Positions 35,939-46,386 of a stretch of DNA of 64,000 nucleotides are shown in pieces. This DNA is from Candidatus Trichorickettsia mobilis. Lineage in GTDB: Bacteria > Pseudomonadota > Alphaproteobacteria > Rickettsiales > Rickettsiaceae. The stretch is taken from contig NZ_CP112932.1 in assembly GCF_034366785.1 (NCBI RefSeq), positions 1,238,501-1,302,500 of the forward strand, given 5' to 3'. The position numbers and the translations under genes are program-made. The stretch's first letter is position 1. The number at the start of each line of letters is the position of its first letter. The notes beneath the pieces were generated by a model that had not been told where the DNA came from, ran no database searches, and saw nothing but the letters and a program-made list of their open reading frames with translations.

Positions 35939-36818
35939 TTATACAGGTTTGGTGTTTTGACGCGCATCACCTATTTTAGTTTCTAAATTTTTAACTTCTT
36001 CTTCAGATAAACCGGTAGTTTTTATGACTAGGTCGAACGGTAACCCTGATTCTAATAAATTTCTGGCAATTTTTATTTTTTCTTCCTCTCTACCTTCCTC
36101 TCTACCTTTATCTTCTGCATGTTTTAAGTTGTTTTTTTCCATATCATCGTCTATCTTGGAGGCTATATAGGCTTCTTTCTCTTCAGGAGACCAGTTATGT
36201 TGCTCTAGTTTACGATATGCTTGCAAGACGTTTTTATTTTTTACCTGTGGTATGGAATCGAGATGAGCGGCTTCTTTAAACATCTCCAGCCACTCAAGGG
36301 TAGAACCGGTTAAACCCGACTTCTCTAGCTTAGGAAGTTCTATAAATATATGTGACTGGGTTAAAAGAAGCTGTTTACCGGTAGTAGTCTCGACGAACGG
36401 ATGATAGGAGATACAAGGTATATCATCGTCAAAGCATTTTCTACCCATTATCGAGATAGTTATAACAGGGTTTAATTCTGTGTGCCGTGCCTTGTTCTAA
36501 TTGATCGGTAATAGCGTGGGAAGCATAATATTGGATTCTCTGTAAATAATCTTCTTCATTACGCTTCTGCATCTCTATTATATATATGTTGTTCTTATCA
36601 TCCTTAACCTTTAAGTCGCATAAGCTCTTTTTCCCTTTTAGGAGACTAGGCATTTGATCTTTATGAAGGAACTTTATAGAGATTAGCTTACTAGAGAACG
36701 GAAACTCTACGGCATTACTTATTATAGATTCGGCAAAATCTTTTATACCTTCTATATTATCTTCACTGAAGATCTTTTTAAAGGCTACATCGTTCCGTGG
36801 ATTTGCGAGTTTAGTCAT
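35939..36818 (-). pseudogene. Rpn-family PD-(D/E)XK nuclease/transposase, frameshifted
   Basis: Two frames make one protein. The first (36818 to 36441) has the N terminus NPRNDVAFKKIFSED and the nuclease core SLCDLKVKDDKNNIYIIEMQ. The second (36448 to 35939) continues CFDDDIPCISYHPFVET and ends with the charged GREEGREEEKIKIA tail and helix-turn-helix-like TTGLSEEEVKNL. Removing one C from the CCC near 36465 joins them as KPVITISIMGRKCF. Rpn proteins promote RecA-independent recombination. The last 15 residues look foreign, so the 3' end may also be altered. A serine resolvase gene lies 22 bases upstream. Confidence 0.75.
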
Positions 36819-36840
36819 GGTACATTCTCTTGAGTAAATT

Positions 36841-37425
36841 TTAACTATCTAAATTAGTAGCTATTGTAGAAGGTTCTAAGGTTATTAGTTGTTTAATCTT
36901 ATAAATCGTCCCTCTGGATATTTCTAGCTCTTTGGCGATTTGAGTAGGGCGCTTACCTTCCAGTAAATGTTGTTTAATCTTGTCTTGACAAATAGAAGGA
37001 GGTCTACCTTTATAAATACCCTTGATCTTAGCGGCAGCAATTCCGTCAGCTTGACGCTCACGGCGCAAGTTAGTTTCAAACTCGGCAAATATTCCAAGCA
37101 TATCGAAGAATGCTTTACCGGTTGCAGTTGAGGTATTTACGGGTTGTTCTATCGCGATTAAATGAGCACCTTTTGCTTTGAGCAGGTCAACTATAATTTG
37201 TAAATCTTTTAACGAGCGTGCAAGACGATCTATACGTGTTACTACTAAGTATTCATCTTTATGAATAAAATCCAATATATTATTTAGCTCTTTTCGATCC
37301 GCTAAATTATTTCCGCTTTTTTGTTCGGTTCGGATAATTTCACAATTTGCAGCTTTGAGTGCAATAATTTGAGAATCTAGATTTTGTTCCACGGTTGATG
37401 TGCGTGCGTAGCCGATTTTAGTCAT
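36841..37425 (-). CDS. serine recombinase (resolvase/invertase family)
   Basis: A 194-residue resolvase. The catalytic Ser is in GYARTSTVEQN (Ser10 or nearby). The Arg cluster is in RIDRLARSLKDL, and EFETNLRRERQADGI is the E-helix region. The C-terminal helix-turn-helix is PTQIAKELEISRGTIYKI. All key elements are present, so it may be active. It precedes a broken Rpn gene on the same strand, the same association as at 40672-41966. Confidence 0.88.
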   Translation of the reverse strand: MTKIGYARTSTVEQNLDSQIIALKAANCEIIRTEQKSGNNLADRKELNNILDFIHKDEYLVVTRIDRLARSLKDLQIIVDLLKAKGAHLIAIEQPVNTSTATGKAFFDMLGIFAEFETNLRRERQADGIAAAKIKGIYKGRPPSICQDKIKQHLLEGKRPTQIAKELEISRGTIYKIKQLITLEPSTIATNLDS

Positions 37426-37842
37426 AAAATGTCTATTTTGGGTATGCTGTCGATAATTTTTGTATATTAACTAAAATCAGACCTAAAATAAACAATTATT
37501 TTGGATGATTTTGTTCATTAAGTAATGTATTTTTTGGGTGTACTCATAATAACGATTTTTTATCAAATTTTTCGGTAATTTAGTTGTCGGTAGACAGAAA
37601 AATATAAAGAAGCTTTAGAAAGTGTAAAAGCAAAGCTTATTTGCAGAAGTTTTGCTTTAAATTTTTTGTTTTTTTGTAATTGACTATCAAAAATTACTGC
37701 AGTAATAACTTGATTCTGTTTACCTCATCAACGCTCTTTCCTGTGGTCATGGAAATTAATTGGAGGCCGATGTTTTGTTCAAGCATTTTTATTATCAAAT
37801 TTAATAGAGCATTCTCTACATCGCAGGAAATTTTAGAATTAT
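37426..37842. other. 417-bp AT-rich gap, possible resolution site
   Basis: The resolvase promoter must be here. Two imperfect inverted motifs TCTATTTTGGG (about 37432) and CCTAAAATAAAC (about 37480) flank an AT-rich centre directly upstream of the resolvase, the usual place for a res site. No gene is supported. Confidence 0.3.
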
Positions 37843-38775
37843 TCACGATTTCAGCTTCTCAATTTCAGTTATTGGTAGACCGGTAAATTCTATAATTTCT
37901 TCTACAGTTTTTCCTTTGGTAAACATTAATTTTATTAGTTCAGCCTTACCTTCGGCCTTACCTCTAGCTTCACCTCTAGCTTCACCTTCTTCTATGTATT
38001 TTTGAGCTATACTGCGCATAATATCTTCTCCATGTGCTTCCGACAAATGATGCGTTATCAATTGCCCTAATTCTTGTTGCTTATCTTCGGACACTTTCGT
38101 GTCAGTATACCAAAGAAAGTGTTTTATGTAAATGTAGCCTTTATCTTTATCAATAAGAATAGCTTCATTAAATTCTTGCAGAAATCGCTCCCATAATTTC
38201 AACATATCTCGTTGATGGATATGCTTCATAAAAAACTCAAGCATTCCTAAATGCTGCTTTTTCTTTATTTCGTCATCGGACATACTTTGCAAGTCAATCA
38301 ACTTGTAATTATCGCTCATTAGTTTTTTGGCTTGCTCAGGGATAGTAAATAAATCCCATAGATTCATTGGAGCATTATACTTTGCAGTGCCGTTATAAAG
38401 TAGCAGCGGCGCAATAATTGGTAGCTTACCGTTGTTACTTTTGTGACGTTCACATAACAACAGCATATACTTCCATAACCTCAAGGCAATCCAATAATCA
38501 CAAGTTGACTGGGCTTCAATTAACACGTAAACAAAGGCTTGCTCATTATTACGAGTTTGTACCGAATAGACTATATCGCTAAATTTACGCTTAAGATTTT
38601 CTTCGATATAGGATTCTTTCTCAATTTTTATTTTTGATAAATCGATTAGTTTTTTAAAATCATCAGGTAGATAATACTCTAGAAAATCACGAGCAGTAAC
38701 TACATCTTCCATGATTTTTTTAAATAACCCATCGCTTGGGATAGATGTAATCTTTGTACGTTTTTTTCTGCTCAT
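37843..38775 (-). CDS. Rpn-family recombination-promoting nuclease/putative transposase (intact)
   Basis: A 310-residue protein with the Rpn (transposase_31, PD-(D/E)XK) layout: DGLFKKIMEDVVTARDFLEYYLP at the N terminus, the core FSDIVYSVQ ... VYVLIEAQSTCDYWIALRLWKY, and LPIIAPLLLYNG. The C-terminal part carries a low-complexity run of EARGEARGKAEGKAE and ends with a short helix-turn-helix (KTVEEIIEFTGLPITEIEKL). This copy has no frameshift. It is not a close copy of the other two Rpn genes here. Confidence 0.8.
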   Translation of the reverse strand: MSRKKRTKITSIPSDGLFKKIMEDVVTARDFLEYYLPDDFKKLIDLSKIKIEKESYIEENLKRKFSDIVYSVQTRNNEQAFVYVLIEAQSTCDYWIALRLWKYMLLLCERHKSNNGKLPIIAPLLLYNGTAKYNAPMNLWDLFTIPEQAKKLMSDNYKLIDLQSMSDDEIKKKQHLGMLEFFMKHIHQRDMLKLWERFLQEFNEAILIDKDKGYIYIKHFLWYTDTKVSEDKQQELGQLITHHLSEAHGEDIMRSIAQKYIEEGEARGEARGKAEGKAELIKLMFTKGKTVEEIIEFTGLPITEIEKLKS

Positions 38776-38873
38776 CTAAATTTTATATGCACTGATTTTT
38801 ATAAACTTTGTATTTTTTAGCTTATCGTTGTTTCTCTATAATTACGCTAAATTATAAAATAAGTTAATGTAAA

Positions 38874-39269
38874 ATGCTTTTCGATTACCTGGAATCTCGT
38901 AACATCAAAGTAGTACTAACTCGTGAGATTGGCGGAGTTAACACTGCGGAAGCTATCAGAAATATTGTTGTTAATCAGGAGTTACTTCCAATGTCAGAAT
39001 TAATGCTAGTAATGGCTGCTAGATTTGAACATGTGAACAAATTAATATTACCCAAGTTACAAGATGGTTATTGGGTAATTTGTGATCGCTTTATAGATTC
39101 TACAGCTTGCTATCAATGGCTTGTTCAAGACATAGGTGCGGAGAGAATATACCAGCTACATCAACAACTAATATCAAATCTGTTGCCTGATCTTACCTTC
39201 TTCATCGATATAGAGCCTACAAAAGCTTTACCACGAGCCTTGAGTCGTAACGATACCAATAAAATATAG
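38874..39269 (+). pseudogene. tmk: thymidylate kinase fragment lacking the P-loop
   Basis: The 131 residues match the middle of Tmk: VLTREIGGVNTAEAIRNIVV, PMSELMLVMAARFEHV, WVICDRFIDSTACYQ and LPDLTFFIDIEPTKAL. The N-terminal ATP-binding GxxGxGKST is absent and is not encoded just upstream. The frame stops about 70 residues before the usual end, after SRNDTNKI. It cannot be an active kinase. A full tmk must exist elsewhere in the genome, and this copy sits in a mobile island. Confidence 0.8.
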
Positions 39270-39644
39270 AAAGTTATAGCTTTATCTGGCAATTGTTTTG
39301 TAATAAGGTATATAAATCACACAACTTACCTATGGACTTGATTGGTTAAAAGATTATTTTTGGCACTCCCAAAGTGGCAGCCTATCTGCGATGTTTAGGT
39401 TGTTGCAATCTCACATTGTACGAGTGACGGGATAAAAGTGTGGGGTACTATGATTGGTAATACAGAGTTCTTCTCCGGCTTCTACTTCTTTAATTAACTC
39501 CGGAAGATGTGTTTTAGTTTTAAACATTCCTACAATTTTCATAACTCTATTCAACTAGTTTATTTTACTAGTCTAGTATATGACGACATTTCTTGCAAGT
39601 TAAGTTTTATATACCTATTCATATATTTAGTTACTTTAGTGATA
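39270..39644. other. gap with toxin-antitoxin debris
   Basis: The 375 bases between the tmk fragment and the VapC gene hold an antitoxin fragment on the minus strand (39411-39542). I see nothing else that I can support. Confidence 0.5.
39411..39542 (-). pseudogene. truncated Phd/YefM-type antitoxin
   Basis: From ATG 39542 the frame reads MKIVGMFKTKTHLPELIKEV and EAGEELCITNHSTP, the conserved first half of a Phd/YefM antitoxin. It ends after 43 codons, where normal members continue through a Pro-, Val-rich strand. No toxin follows. It is a second, decayed antitoxin just downstream of the intact module at 39645-40231. Confidence 0.65.
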
Positions 39645-40004
39645 TTATTTATATTGTAGGATCTTTGAGTCGGTAGTGAGAATTGTTAGATTCTCAGTTT
39701 TAGACTGAGCAACTAAAAGGCGGTCGAAAGGGTCATTATGTATAAGCGGCAGCTCTTTAATATAATCTAAGTGCAGTATTTTAATATCTAGCCAAGTAAA
39801 ACCGCTATCTAATACTGCTTTAGCTAAATCTGCATTTACAGTTATTCTTCCAAGGGTTTGCTTAATAATAATCTCCCAATAACTCGCTATGCTGATAAAA
39901 ATATTATTCTTCGTATCAAGTATTAACTCTTTAAACTTGCCGAGTTTTATATCATCTCCTTCTAAAGCCCAAATTAGAACGCAAGTATCTAACAAGTACT
40001 TCAT
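39645..40004 (-). CDS. PIN-domain toxin (VapC-like)
   Basis: 119 residues with the PIN signature: LLDTCVLIWALEG with the first acidic residue, the central SYWEIIIKQTLGRI with Glu, and NDPFDRLLVAQS with the Asp residues. PIN toxins are Mg-dependent RNases that cut tRNA or rRNA. It overlaps its antitoxin by four bases. All expected acidic residues are present. Confidence 0.85.
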   Translation of the reverse strand: MKYLLDTCVLIWALEGDDIKLGKFKELILDTKNNIFISIASYWEIIIKQTLGRITVNADLAKAVLDSGFTWLDIKILHLDYIKELPLIHNDPFDRLLVAQSKTENLTILTTDSKILQYK

Positions 40005-40231
40005 TTATACTCACCTATAATTTCATCCGGCAAATCCGAATCAAAATTATCTAAGACTTTAATTTTATTTTTTAAAATACCTATTCTACGTACTTTAGGA
40101 GGAGTATATTTTATTAATTGTCCAACCGGTATTCCGTTTCTACATATTACTATAGTTTCATGATTTTCATTTATTTTATCTATATATTTAGATAAATTGG
40201 TCTTAGCATCATGCATATTTACAAATTGCAT
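40001..40231 (-). CDS. Phd/YefM-type antitoxin
   Basis: 76 residues starting MQFVNMHDAKTNLSKYIDKI, a Phd/YefM N-terminal DNA-binding domain. The conserved strand ICRNGIPVGQLIKY follows, and an acidic C terminus would bind the PIN toxin. Its stop overlaps the toxin start. A strong palindrome at 40248-40277, 17 bases before the ATG, is the likely operator. Confidence 0.85.
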   Translation of the reverse strand: MQFVNMHDAKTNLSKYIDKINENHETIVICRNGIPVGQLIKYTPPKVRRIGILKNKIKVLDNFDSDLPDEIIGEYK

Positions 40232-40247
40232 ATCACCTACAAAACAG

Positions 40248-40277
40248 TTTAACTAAGCTAAGTTTAGCTTAGTTAAA
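40248..40277. promoter_or_regulatory. operator of the Phd/VapC-type module
   Basis: Two exact inverted arms of 14 bases (40248-40261 and 40264-40277; core AACTAAGCTAA/TTAGCTTAGTT) with a GT centre. It sits just upstream of the antitoxin start, as expected for an autoregulatory Phd/VapB site. Confidence 0.75.
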
Positions 40278-40336
40278 AAGCAATGTCAATAAAACATATT
40301 ATCAGTTTCGTTTACAAAGGGTATAGCTTTAATTGC

Positions 40337-41966
<1,630 letters not shown>

Positions 41967-42136
41967 AGTATGTGATTAATATAAATTACAAGCTTTTTTC
42001 ACAGATGCGACAGAACCATATTTAGAACTGCTGGAGGTTAGAAGGCGTTTATGCAACAAAGCTGTTAAATATCACTTGATTTTAATAATTATTTATTATA
42101 TATTTAAAATTTTTAATATAATCAACGTGATATTTT

Positions 42137-42988
42137 ATGAAATCTAATTCTTTGCAAACAGAAAGCATTAACTCTTCTCAAGAAAGCATAACCAAGTCTT
42201 TAAATTTTAGTTGTGAATCAAATAATTATCGTTCTAGTTCTATAGGATATTCTACTTCTTGGGTACCTTACGATTCAATACAAGAGGATTCTTATGGTAT
42301 ACTAACTACTACCCCAGACTTCCATATGTGGTATGGCACCAATCTTAATATTAACAACATTTATAAACACACACCTAATAATGCGTTTAGTGGGTGGAAA
42401 ATTCATATAAGTGTACATAAAGATGATTTAAGAAAAGCATGGGAAATTTTTGGAAAAATTGTGGATGAACAAGAAATCATCCCTACTTCTAAAGTAATTC
42501 GAAAAGAGATGTTGAAAGAGCTAGATAAAGAAGAATGTCCTCAAAGAGGAAAAATGATTACAATATATGATCATAATGAAAATATTAATTGGAAACACTT
42601 GTTGTTAAGTATAGAGCAAAGTTTCTGTGATGCCAAGATACGTTCTAGTTTCAATGTATTGGGAGATAAAAAAATTAAAAATAGTAAATATCTATCGTAT
42701 CGTAATGAAACAGATCACAATGGCAAGTATATATCTATGGAAAAAATTCAATCAATGAGTATTGAAGAATCTCAACTATATAATCCTTTTAACAAAAAAG
42801 AAAACTTCGATTATATTGATTGCTTAGAAATATATTCAAACAATATTTTAGGTGATGTTTTGGAGCGTGATCATATGTTATTAAATGCTAATATTTCTAG
42901 TCTTCTTATTGAAGAATTCTATCAACCATCAGATATCGATATCGATGTTTTAGGAGAGGAGTGGGTGGTTTTGCCAGTCGCTGAATGA
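42137..42988 (+). CDS. candidate OspF/SpvC-type phosphothreonine lyase effector
   Basis: A 283-residue protein without signal peptide. Three blocks occur in the order of the OspF/SpvC/HopAI1 family: WKIHISV with Lys88 and His90 (SpvC has GDKFHISV), GKMITIY with Tyr144 (SpvC GAQFTLY), and KYLSYRNE with Arg189 (SpvC has the same eight residues). A Lys at 119 is spaced from His90 as the catalytic Lys136 is from His106 in SpvC. The Arg after YRNE is replaced by HNGK, so one phosphate contact is uncertain. The family removes phosphate from MAP kinases by beta-elimination. About 75 residues precede the domain and 80 follow it. The Ser-rich N terminus may hold a secretion signal. Motif comparison is from memory. 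Confidence 0.6.
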   Translation: MKSNSLQTESINSSQESITKSLNFSCESNNYRSSSIGYSTSWVPYDSIQEDSYGILTTTPDFHMWYGTNLNINNIYKHTPNNAFSGWKIHISVHKDDLRKAWEIFGKIVDEQEIIPTSKVIRKEMLKELDKEECPQRGKMITIYDHNENINWKHLLLSIEQSFCDAKIRSSFNVLGDKKIKNSKYLSYRNETDHNGKYISMEKIQSMSIEESQLYNPFNKKENFDYIDCLEIYSNNILGDVLERDHMLLNANISSLLIEEFYQPSDIDIDVLGEEWVVLPVAE

Positions 42989-43063
42989 ACCTGTTGCGAT
43001 AAAACCTAAGAAGCTACTTTTGCGTAAGTTATGATAACATGAAATATTAATAAATTTAAAACT

Positions 43064-43255
43064 ATGAAAACAAACTTTACATTTGGTATAGAATTTGAAA
43101 TGTTTTCTCTGCACTCAGGCACAGAGAGTATTAGTACTACAATAGGAAAAATAGCTCCAGCATATCAAAAGCTTATGCAAGAAAAAAAGCAAACGGAAAT
43201 CAAGTATGCAATGAGCGTTATTACAAAAGAAGAATTAACAAAAATTTATTGCTAA
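43064..43255 (+). CDS. short hypothetical protein, possibly a gene fragment
   Basis: 63 residues starting MKTNFTFGIEFEMFSLHSG. The FGIEFEM segment resembles the first strand of amidoligase or glutamate-cysteine-ligase-like proteins, but nothing else of such an enzyme follows, so this is at best an N-terminal remnant. It sits between the OspF-like gene and a palindromic repeat. Confidence 0.35.
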   Translation: MKTNFTFGIEFEMFSLHSGTESISTTIGKIAPAYQKLMQEKKQTEIKYAMSVITKEELTKIYC

Positions 43256-43406
43256 ATTAAATTAGACTTATTTTGGTTGGTGACTTGTCTTCAGTCTGAA
43301 ACGTACTCTCTATGTACGTTGCGGTTCTCGACTGCGCATTAAATAAAAATCCCTCGGTCACTTCTGGGTTTTAAAAGAAGTTTATTAGAAATTAGTTTGT
43401 AAAATT
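43256..43406. repeat. RPE1-like palindromic repeat, degenerate copy
   Basis: The core around ACGTACTCTCTATGTACGTT and GCGGTTCTCGAC (43301-43332) matches the core of the copies at 46253-46378, 55932-56055 and the one inside glyS. It is placed right after the tolB stop. Confidence 0.6.
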
Positions 43407-44729
43407 TTAATGAAGAGTTTTGGACCAATCAGGATCAGAAGCATCCTTAGGTGTTGGGATTTCTAGCTCGTTGTAGCCGGTAAGATCTATTGAATATATC
43501 CTATTTTTGCCGGCAGTATTTCCTCTTGGCGGTTCACCTTTGGCAAACATAATTACTCGACCATTACCTGCCCAAGTTGGGCCTTCCACTAGGTAACCAT
43601 TGGCGATAATTCTTTCACCAACATTTTCAGGGTTTGTTGTCGGACGCATGACCCCGATAGTAAATCCTCCACCTCTAGTCATTTTGGTAAAAGCTATATA
43701 ATCACCACGTGGTGACCATGATGGTGCGGTATAATACCCGCCGCCAAAGCTGATTCGCTCAATATTTGTACCATCAGCATTCATAATATAAAGCTGCCTT
43801 GAGCCACTGCGATCAGAGTTAAATACAATTTTACTATTATCTGGAGAATAGCTAGGTGAGGTGTTAATGCTAGACCCTTGAGTTAGTTGCGTAATGCGCA
43901 TTGTTTGAAAATTTATGGAAAAAATGTGAGTAGAACCATGTTTTGCAATCGACATTAAAGCTTTGCTGCCATCTGCATTGAAACGTGGAGCAAAAGACAT
44001 GCCTGGAAAATCTCCTACTATAGTATCTTTCCCGGTTTTTAAGTTGCGCATATAAATCCGTGGAGCTTTACGAGCATAGGAAATATATAATAATCTATCA
44101 GCTTGTGGTGAAAATCTTGGCGTTAATACTAAATCTTTGCCATCAGTTAAATATTGATGATTAGCACCATCATAATCCATGACAGCGATGCGTTTTACTC
44201 GTTTAAGATATGTGCCGGTTTCAGCAACATAAGCAATTCTTGTATCAAAATAGCCTTTATCACCGGTAACTTTCTCGTAAATCTTATCAGCAATTTTATG
44301 AGCAACTCGGCGCCATAAATTAGCCGGTACCTCAAATACTTCACCGACTATGTCTTTTTCCAGCACCGTATCCCACAGAATAAAACTGACTTTCAGTTTA
44401 CCATGCTCACCTTGAGTTACTTCACCATTTAATAATAAATTGGCATTTATTTGGCGCCATGTTACAAATAATGGTTTATGTTCAATGCCAATTTTATGTT
44501 CAATGAACGCTGCTCTAGAGATTGGCTTGAACAATCCTGACCGTTTTAGATCATTAGCAATGACATTAGTGATATTATCACCTGTTATATTATCTGCGCT
44601 ATTATCCGCATTGAAATGATTAATTGCTACCGGAATAGGATCTGCATGACCACGGTTGATAGTAATAGTTTCGATAGCTTGACTGTTAAATGCAATTAAC
44701 AATAATATACTAAAAAATAGGCGAATCAT
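43407..44729 (-). CDS. tolB: Tol-Pal system protein TolB
   Basis: A 440-residue periplasmic protein. A signal peptide ([15 protein letters not shown]) is followed by the N-terminal domain that contacts TolA. A six-bladed beta-propeller follows, with TolB repeats such as [36 protein letters not shown] and [13 protein letters not shown], ending [10 protein letters not shown]. It links Pal and peptidoglycan to the TolQRA motor and keeps the outer membrane in contact during division. Last gene of tolQRAB. Confidence 0.95.
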   Translation of the reverse strand: MIRLFFSILLLIAFNSQAIETITINRGHADPIPVAINHFNADNSADNITGDNITNVIANDLKRSGLFKPISRAAFIEHKIGIEHKPLFVTWRQINANLLLNGEVTQGEHGKLKVSFILWDTVLEKDIVGEVFEVPANLWRRVAHKIADKIYEKVTGDKGYFDTRIAYVAETGTYLKRVKRIAVMDYDGANHQYLTDGKDLVLTPRFSPQADRLLYISYARKAPRIYMRNLKTGKDTIVGDFPGMSFAPRFNADGSKALMSIAKHGSTHIFSINFQTMRITQLTQGSSINTSPSYSPDNSKIVFNSDRSGSRQLYIMNADGTNIERISFGGGYYTAPSWSPRGDYIAFTKMTRGGGFTIGVMRPTTNPENVGERIIANGYLVEGPTWAGNGRVIMFAKGEPPRGNTAGKNRIYSIDLTGYNELEIPTPKDASDPDWSKTLH

Positions 44730-44778
44730 TTTAATATAACTCCAAATTCTGTTTAATTAGTCAGCTGCTCATAGATGT

Positions 44779-45753
44779 TTATCTTAATAGCTCACTAGAA
44801 TCAAAAAGCAAATTAAATTCTTTCCAGATACTATAACGTTCAGCTGATAAATTTTCAAGAGGGCTTGCTTGCCATACTGCTCTCATAGCACTATTGGCAA
44901 CCATCATACAAGCGTCTGGTGCCGCAGCTCCACAAAATTTGTCTTTGATTTGCACTTGCGTTACGGTGCCATCTTTATTGAGTGCTATATATAACGTAAT
45001 TTTTACTTGTTCAATATTTGCTGTGCCAATGGGTATATTCCGGTGCTTTTCAATTTGTTGTTTAATTAAAGCTATCTCACTAATAGATAAAGCTAAGTTC
45101 TCATCATATGAACCTTTTGATTCTTTATCTACATCACTTTGCTCTGATTTTTTTGCATATTTAGTCGATTTGTTATTATTACCGTCAGATGATTGTTCTA
45201 AAGTTTTGAGTAGCGAATCAAGATCTTTATCATTGATAATTTTTTTCTTTTTATCTGGTTTGGTAGTAGGTTTACTTTCCTTCTTTTGATTCTTAGGTGA
45301 TTCTTTTGGAATTTGCTTTTCCGGCTTAGGTTCAGGCTTAGGTTCTTTTTTTTGAATTGGTTCCGGTTTCTTAATATCAATAGCTTCTTCTTTAACTGGA
45401 GAATTTTCTTTTGGTAGTTCCGGTTCTTCTGCTATTGCAGGTTTTGTAGTTTCTGCGGCAGTAGTCGTTGGTTCTTTTTTTACAACTGGAGCTGGAGTTT
45501 CAGGAACGGGGTCGGCTTTAGTTTTTAATATTTTTTTTGCGTCCTCGACTTTTTCTGGTTCAGCTTGCTGAACTTTTTTGGTAGGTACGTTTGATATAGC
45601 ACTAGTCGGTAGCATATCAAAGGTAATCACCTGTTCTTCTTCAAGCACTTTAGTTTCAAATGGTAAACCAAATATTACTATGTAAAATACCAATAAATGT
45701 ACGGCAAGAGAACATGATAATGCTAGAAGTGAAGTATTATCATTATTTTTCAT
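44779..45753 (-). CDS. tolA: Tol-Pal system protein TolA (TonB/TolA C-terminal domain)
   Basis: 324 residues. One N-terminal membrane helix (LLALSCSLAVHLLVFYIVIF), a long Pro-, Lys- and Glu-rich periplasmic linker (about 60-200) and a C-terminal TolA/TonB-like domain with VKITLYIALNKDGTVTQVQI and MRAVWQASPL. It carries energy from TolQR to the outer membrane. Its start overlaps the end of tolR by 11 bases. Position in the operon supports TolA over TonB. Confidence 0.88.
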   Translation of the reverse strand: MKNNDNTSLLALSCSLAVHLLVFYIVIFGLPFETKVLEEEQVITFDMLPTSAISNVPTKKVQQAEPEKVEDAKKILKTKADPVPETPAPVVKKEPTTTAAETTKPAIAEEPELPKENSPVKEEAIDIKKPEPIQKKEPKPEPKPEKQIPKESPKNQKKESKPTTKPDKKKKIINDKDLDSLLKTLEQSSDGNNNKSTKYAKKSEQSDVDKESKGSYDENLALSISEIALIKQQIEKHRNIPIGTANIEQVKITLYIALNKDGTVTQVQIKDKFCGAAAPDACMMVANSAMRAVWQASPLENLSAERYSIWKEFNLLFDSSELLR

Positions 45754-46180
45754 TGTGTTTAATATTGGAAATAAGTGCTACTTTTGAAAAACCAGCAGCA
45801 TGAATTTCAGCAATGATTTTTACAATCTCACCATAAGGTGCTGCCTTGTCACCTCTGATAAAAATTCTAGTGTCTTTTTTTTCTTTTGTTATTTGAGTAA
45901 GTTTTTCTGCTATATGTGTACGTTCTATTTTAGTTTCAACTAGAAAGAGCTCACCTTTTTTGTTAATAGTTAAAACCAGTGGTTCATCCTGACCTGTCAT
46001 TGGACTGGCTTTTGTTTCCGGTAGATCAACGTTAATACCTGCCACTAGCATTGGCGAAGTAACCATGAAAATTATTAATAATACCAGCATCACATCAACT
46101 AGCGGAGTGATGTTGATCTCACAGCTTATGCTACGCCTACCACGTCTATTATATTGTGTATTTGCTAGTTTAAAGGCCAT
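45743..46180 (-). CDS. tolR: Tol-Pal system protein TolR (ExbD/TolR family)
   Basis: 145 residues. The single N-terminal helix has the proton-channel Asp in NITPLVDVMLVLLIIFMVT. The periplasmic domain has VALISNIK at its end, and the segment TRIFIRGDKAAPYGEI is typical. With TolQ it forms the proton-driven motor. tolA overlaps downstream. The distance to tolQ is enlarged by a palindromic repeat of 126 bases. Confidence 0.93.
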   Translation of the reverse strand: MAFKLANTQYNRRGRRSISCEINITPLVDVMLVLLIIFMVTSPMLVAGINVDLPETKASPMTGQDEPLVLTINKKGELFLVETKIERTHIAEKLTQITKEKKDTRIFIRGDKAAPYGEIVKIIAEIHAAGFSKVALISNIKHNEK

Positions 46181-46252
46181 AGATTATGCGTTTTCCTTAA
46201 TTTTATCGCAACGGTTTAGTAAGAAGTTTATAATTACCGTAAATTTGGGATT

Positions 46253-46378
46253 GGATAGACGAAGGTCAAAATTGAATAAGTGCTAGGAGTCATAGAGCCG
46301 AGGAGCACAGCGTATGGTAATACGTGAGCACCGCAGATCTCTAGTTGACGACGACGCAATTCTCAATTTTCACCGAGT
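46253..46378. repeat. RPE-type palindromic element between tolQ and tolR
   Basis: About 125 bases, nearly identical in inverse orientation to 55932-56055. The ends GACGAAGGTCAAAATTGAA and CAATTCTCAATTTTCACC are themselves loosely inverted. The core CGTATTACCATACG is a short palindrome. It interrupts the tol operon without removing any gene. Confidence 0.8.
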
Positions 46379-46386
46379 ATATCATA

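Noticed and set aside
35764-35970. 68-codon minus-strand ORF
   Set aside because: It overlaps the IS256 remnant in a different frame and the end of a Rpn pseudogene, with no recognisable motif.
42137-42988. Ankyrin or other eukaryote-like repeat protein
   Set aside because: No repeat periodicity is present; the block order fits the phosphothreonine lyase family better.
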